Below, piece after piece: positions 59,201 through 64,000 of a stretch of 64,000 nucleotides of DNA. Under the pieces are notes generated by a model that worked only from the letters and a program-made list of their open reading frames with translations, searched no databases and was not told where the DNA came from. The stretch spans positions 22,627 to 86,626 of the forward strand of contig NW_027018089.1 of the NCBI RefSeq assembly GCF_032854445.1. The letters run 5' to 3'. The position numbers and the translations under genes are program-made. The DNA is from Liolophura sinensis (Eukaryota; Mollusca; Polyplacophora; Chitonida; Chitonidae). Position 1 is the stretch's first letter. Each line of letters starts with the position of its first letter.

Positions 59201-62200
59201 AGTAAGAGGCTAATCCGACGTATTTTGTGACGAGAAATCGAATGGTGCAATCCCCGTTGCTCTCCGACCAATACTCCTGGCTGTAGCGACAATTGAATGA
59301 TCATTTATGTCATAATCACGTGCGTAGCAACGGCTCTTACTCCATGGAAACCAGGGAAATTTGCAATTTTTCAACAGCTGCCGATGCCTGGCTCTACAAT
59401 TCCGCATCTTTGGCACCTTACTGAAGTGGGTCAGTGTTCAGTTGTACTTTTTACAGCAGACAGTATCAAGTACCTTGTGTTTTTCACGTACAAAAGGTGT
59501 GGTTTTTCTACACGTAAATAAAGACTTTGAGGATTGTCTTGCACTTAGAAGTAACACAATTGCTGGGTGAGTTAAATGGCTTTTCCCAAAGATTTGACGT
59601 CTTCTGGCTACCGAAGGGCACATAACTTATAGTCAAAAGTTGAATATAGTAATGACCAGTCGCGATTGTACAGAGTACAGTGTAGCCGATTTCAATTAAC
59701 AAAAACACCAGGCAAAAATGCAAAAGTGGAAAAACTGTTCCAGTGCAACTAGTAAGAGGCTAATCCGACGTATTTTGTGACGAGAAATCGAATGGTGCAA
59801 TCCCCGTTGCTCTCCGACCAATACTTTTGGCTGTAGCGACAATTGAATGATCATTTATGTCATAATCACGTGCGTAGCAACGGCTCTTACTCCATGGAAA
59901 CCAGGGAAATTTGCAATTTTTCAACAGCTGCCGATGCCTGGCCCAATTCCGCATCTTTTGGCACCTTACTGAAGTGGGTCAGTGTTTAGTTGTACTTTTT
60001 ACAGCAGACTGTATCAAGTACCTTGTGTTTTTCACGTACAAATGGTGTGGTTTTTCTACACGTAGATAAAGACATTGAGATTGTCTTGCACTTAGAAGTA
60101 AGGCAATTGCTGGTGAGTTAAATGGGCTTAGCCCAAAGATTTGACGTCTTCTGGGCTACCGAAGGGCACATAACTTATAGTCAAAAGTTGAATATAGTAA
60201 ATGACCAGTCGCGATTGTACAGAGTACAAGTGTAGCCGATTTCATTAACAAAAAGGACCAGGTAAAAATGCAAAAGTGGAAAAACTGTTCCAGTGCAGCT
60301 GGTAAGAGGCTAATCCGACGTATTTGTGACGAGAAATCGAATGGTGCAAACCGCGTTGCTCTCCGACCAATACTTTTGGCTGTAGTGACAATTGAATGAT
60401 CATTGATGTCATAATCACGTGCCCAGCAACGTCTCTTACTCCATGGAAACCAGGGAAATTTGCAATTTTTCAACAGCTGCCGATGCCTGGCCCAATTCCG
60501 CATCTTTTGGCACCTTACTGAAGTGGGTCAGTGTTCAGTTGTACTTTTTACAGCAGACTGTATCAAGTACCTTGTGTTTTCACGTACAAATGGTGTGGTT
60601 TTTCTACACGTAGATAAAGGACATTGAGATTGTCTTGCACTTAGAAGTAAGGCAATTGCTGGGTGAGTTAAAATGGGCTTAGCCAAAGATTTGACGTCTT
60701 CTGGGCTACCGAAGGGCACATAACTTATAGTCAAAAGTTGAATATAGTAATGACCAGTCGCGATTGTACAGAGTACAGTGTAGCCGATTTCAATTAACAA
60801 AAAGACCAGGTAAAAATGCAAAGGTGGAAAAACTGTTCCAGTGCAGCTGGTAAGAGCTAATCCGACGTATTTTGTGACGAGAAATCGAATGGTGCAATCC
60901 GCGTTGCTCGCCGACCAATACTTTTGGCTGTAACGACAATTGGATGATCATTGATGTCATAATCACGTGCCCAGCAACGGCTCTTACTCCATGGAAACCA
61001 GGGAAATTTGCAATTTTTCAACAGCTGTCGATGCCTGGCTCAATTCCGCATCTTTTGGCACCTTACTGAAGTGGGTCAGTGTTCAGTTGTACTTTTTACA
61101 GCAGACTGTATCAAGTACCTTGTGTTTTTCACGTACAAAAGGTGTGGTTTTTCTACACGTAAATAAAGACTTTGAGATTGTCTTGCACTTAGAAGTAACA
61201 AATTGCTGGGTGAGTTAAATGGGCTTATCCCAAAGATTTGACGTCTTCTGGGCTACCGAAGGGCACATAACTTATAGTCAAAAGTTGAATATAGTAATGA
61301 CCAGTCGCGATTGTACAGAGTACAGTGTAGCCGATTTCAATTAACAAAAACACCAGGCAAAAATGCAAAAAGTGGAAAAACTGTTCAGTGCAACTAGTAA
61401 GAGGCTAATCGACGTATTTTGTGACGAGAAATCGAATGGTGCAATCCCCGTTGCTCTCCGACCAAATACTCCTGGCTGTAGCGACAATTGAATGATCATT
61501 TTATGTCATAATCACGTGCGTAGCAACGGCTCTTACTCCATGGAAACCAGGGAAATTTGCAATTTTTCAACAGCTGCCGATGCCTGGCTCAATTCCGCAT
61601 CTTTTGGCACCTTACTGAAGTGGGTCAGTGTTCAGTTGTACTTTTTACAGCAGACTGTATCAAGTACCTTGTGTTTTTCACGTACAAAAGGTGTGGTTTT
61701 TCTACACGTAAATAAAGACTTTGAGATTGTCTTGCACTTAGAAGTAACACAATTGCTGGGTGAGTTAAATGGGCTTTTCCAAAGATTTGACGTCTTCTGG
61801 GCTACGAAGGGCACATAACTTATAGTCAAAAGTTGAATATAGTAATGACCAGTCGCGATTGTACAGAGTACAGTGTAGCCGATTTCAATTAACAAAAACA
61901 CCAGGCAAAAATGCAAAAGTGGAAAAAACTGTTCCAGTGCAACTAGTAAGAGGCTAATCCGACGTATTTTGTGACGAGAAATCGAATGGTGCAATCCCCG
62001 TTGCTCTCGACCAATACTTCTGGCTGTAGCGACAATTGAATGATCATTTATGTCATAATCACGTGCGTAGCAACGGCTCTTACTCCATGGAAACCAGGGA
62101 AATTTGCAATTTTCAAAGGCTGCCGATGCCTGGCTCAATTCCGCATCTTTTGGCACCTTACTGAAGTGGGTCAGTGTTCAGTTGTACTTTTTACAGCAGA

Positions 62201-64000
62201 CTGTATCAAGTACCTTGTGTTTTTCACGTACAAAAGGTGTGGTTTTTCTACACGTAAATAAAGACTTTGAGATTGTCTTGCACTTAGAAGTAACACAATT
62301 GCTGGGTGAGTTAAATGCGCTTAGACCAAAGATTTCAGGTCTTCTGGGCTACCGAAGGGCACGTAACTTATAGTCAAAAGTTGAATATAGTAATGACCAG
62401 TCGCGATGTACAGAGTACAGTGTAGCCGATTTCAATTAACAAAAAGGACCAGGTAAAAATGCAAAAGTGGAAAAACTGTTCCAGTGCAGCTGGTAAGAGG
62501 CTAATCCGACGTATTTTGTGACGAGAAATCGAATGGTGCAAACCGCGTTGCTCTCCGACCAATACTTTTGGCTGTAGTGACAATTGAATGATCATTGATG
62601 TCATAATCACGTGCCCAGCAACGTCCTCTTACTCCATGGAAACCAGGGAAATTTGCATTTTTTAACAGCTGCCGATGCCTGGCCCAATTCCGCATCTTTT
62701 GGCACCTTACTGAAGTGGGTCAGTGTTTAGTTGTACTTTTTACAGCAGACTGTATCAAGTACCTTGTGTTTTTCACGTACAAATGGTGTGGTTTTTTCTA
62801 CACGTAGATAAAAGACATTGAGATTGTCTTGCACTTAAAAGTAAGGCAATTGCTGGGTGAGTTAAATGGGCTTAGCCCAAAGATTTGACGTCTTCTGGGC
62901 TACCGAAGGGCACATAACTTATAGTCAAAAGTTGAATATAGTAATGACCAGTCGCGATTGTACAGAGTACAGTGTAGCCGATTTCAATTAACAAAAAGAC
63001 CAGGTAAAAAATGCAAAAGTGGAAAAAACTGTTCCAGTGCAGCTGGTAAGAGGCTAATCCGACGTATTTTGTGACGAGAAAATCGAATGGTGCAAACCGC
63101 GTTGCTCTCCGACCAATACTTTTGGCTGTAGTGACAATTGAATGATCATTGATGTCATAATCACGTGCCCAGCATTGTCTCTTACTCCATGGAAACCAGG
63201 AAATTTGCAAATTTTCAACAGCTGCCGATGCCTGGCCCAATTCCGCATCTTTTGGCACCTTACTGAAGTGGGTCAGTGTTCAGTTGTACTTTTTACAGCA
63301 GACTGTATCAAGTACCTTGTGTTTTTCACGTACAAATGTGTGGTTTTTCTACACGTAGATAAAGACATTGAGATTGTCTTGCACTTAGAAGTAAGGCAAT
63401 TGCTGGGTGAGTTAAATGGGCTTAGCCCAAAGATTTGACGTCTTCTGGGCTACCGAAGGGCACATAACTTATAGTCAAAAGTTGAATATAGTAATGGACC
63501 AGTCGCGATTGTACAGAGTACAGTGTAGCCGATTTCAATTAACAAAAAGACCAGGTAAAAATGCAAAGGTGAAAAACTGTTCCAGTGCAGCTGGTAAGAG
63601 GCTAATCCGACGTATTTGTGACGAGAAATCGAATGGTGCAAACCGCGTTGCTCTCCGACCAATACTTTTGGCTGTAGTGACAATTGAATGATCATTGATG
63701 TCATAATCACGTGCCCAGCAACGTCTCTACTCCATGGAAACCAAAGAAATTTGCAATTTTTCAACAGCTGCCGATGCCTGGCTCAATTTCGCATCTTTTG
63801 GCACTTACTGAAGTGGGTCAGTGTTCAGTTGTACTTTTTACAGCAGACTGTATCAAGTACCTCGTGTTTTTCACGTTCAAATGGTGTGGTTTTTCTACAT
63901 GTAGATAAAGACATTGAGATTGTTTTGGACTTAGAAATAAGACAATTGCTGGGTGAGTTAAATGGGGCTTGGCCCAATGATTTCAGGTCTTCTGGGCTAC
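53271..64000 (+). repeat. Satellite array, C-like monomers with frequent single-base indels
   Basis: About 19.5 monomers continue to the window end, with markers such as TTTTTCACGTACAAAAGG, AAAGACTTTGAGATTG, GTGCAACTAGTAAGAGG and GGGCTTATCCC. Unlike 25-53 kb, nearly every monomer carries extra or missing single bases, often in homopolymers: CGTCCCCAAGC (~53273), AAATGGGGCTTAG (~56817), CCAGTCCGCG (~58556), AAAAAGGACC (~60252), TCATTTTATGTC (~61496). These break the recurring open frames. No gene is recognised. Confidence 0.94.

Noticed and set aside
1-64000. CRISPR array, because of regular repeats
   Set aside because: The repeat unit is ~549 bp with no short direct repeats and unique spacers, and the flanking genes are eukaryotic transposons.

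Overview
This window is animal (eukaryotic) genomic DNA dominated by one tandem satellite. There is no bacterial-style gene organisation. About 56.4 kb of the 64 kb (about 88%) is a head-to-tail array of a ~549-550 bp monomer, roughly 100 copies, all in the same orientation. Two transposable elements interrupt it: a complete two-ORF non-LTR retrotransposon and a decayed PIF/Harbinger DNA transposon. The retrotransposon type (an APE/RT protein with a 2A-like motif, and an ORF1 with coiled coil and RRM-like region) and the Harbinger pair (MADF/Myb-like protein plus DDE nuclease) are typical of invertebrate metazoans, for example molluscs. The species cannot be fixed from this sequence, and mollusc is only a guess.

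Layout. 1-10340: satellite subfamily A, with a ~2.75 kb five-monomer block present twice at 1-5498. 10341-16450: the retrotransposon, on the minus strand, flanked by a short target-site duplication; ORF1 is 16243-15182 and ORF2 14222-10581. 16451 to ~19060: subfamily A again, including one monomer with a 202 bp deletion. ~19060-20874 and 22378 to ~25460: a divergent subfamily B, split by the 1.5 kb Harbinger relic at 20875-22377. ~25461-53270: subfamily C, very regular 549 bp monomers, with a clear six-monomer higher-order repeat (3294 bp) at about 39.5-48.9 kb. ~53271-64000: related monomers peppered with single-base insertions and deletions, probably sequence or assembly noise.

The only intact protein genes are the two retrotransposon ORFs, which together would support its own retrotransposition: ORF1 as the RNA-binding protein, ORF2 as endonuclease plus reverse transcriptase. 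The Harbinger parts are broken: a single MADF exon ending at a splice donor, and a nuclease exon lacking the segment with the first catalytic aspartate. The many 60-190 codon open frames in the satellite are by-products of the repeat (549 = 3 x 183, so a frame is kept from monomer to monomer) and are not called as genes. No tRNA, rRNA, CRISPR or host gene was recognised.
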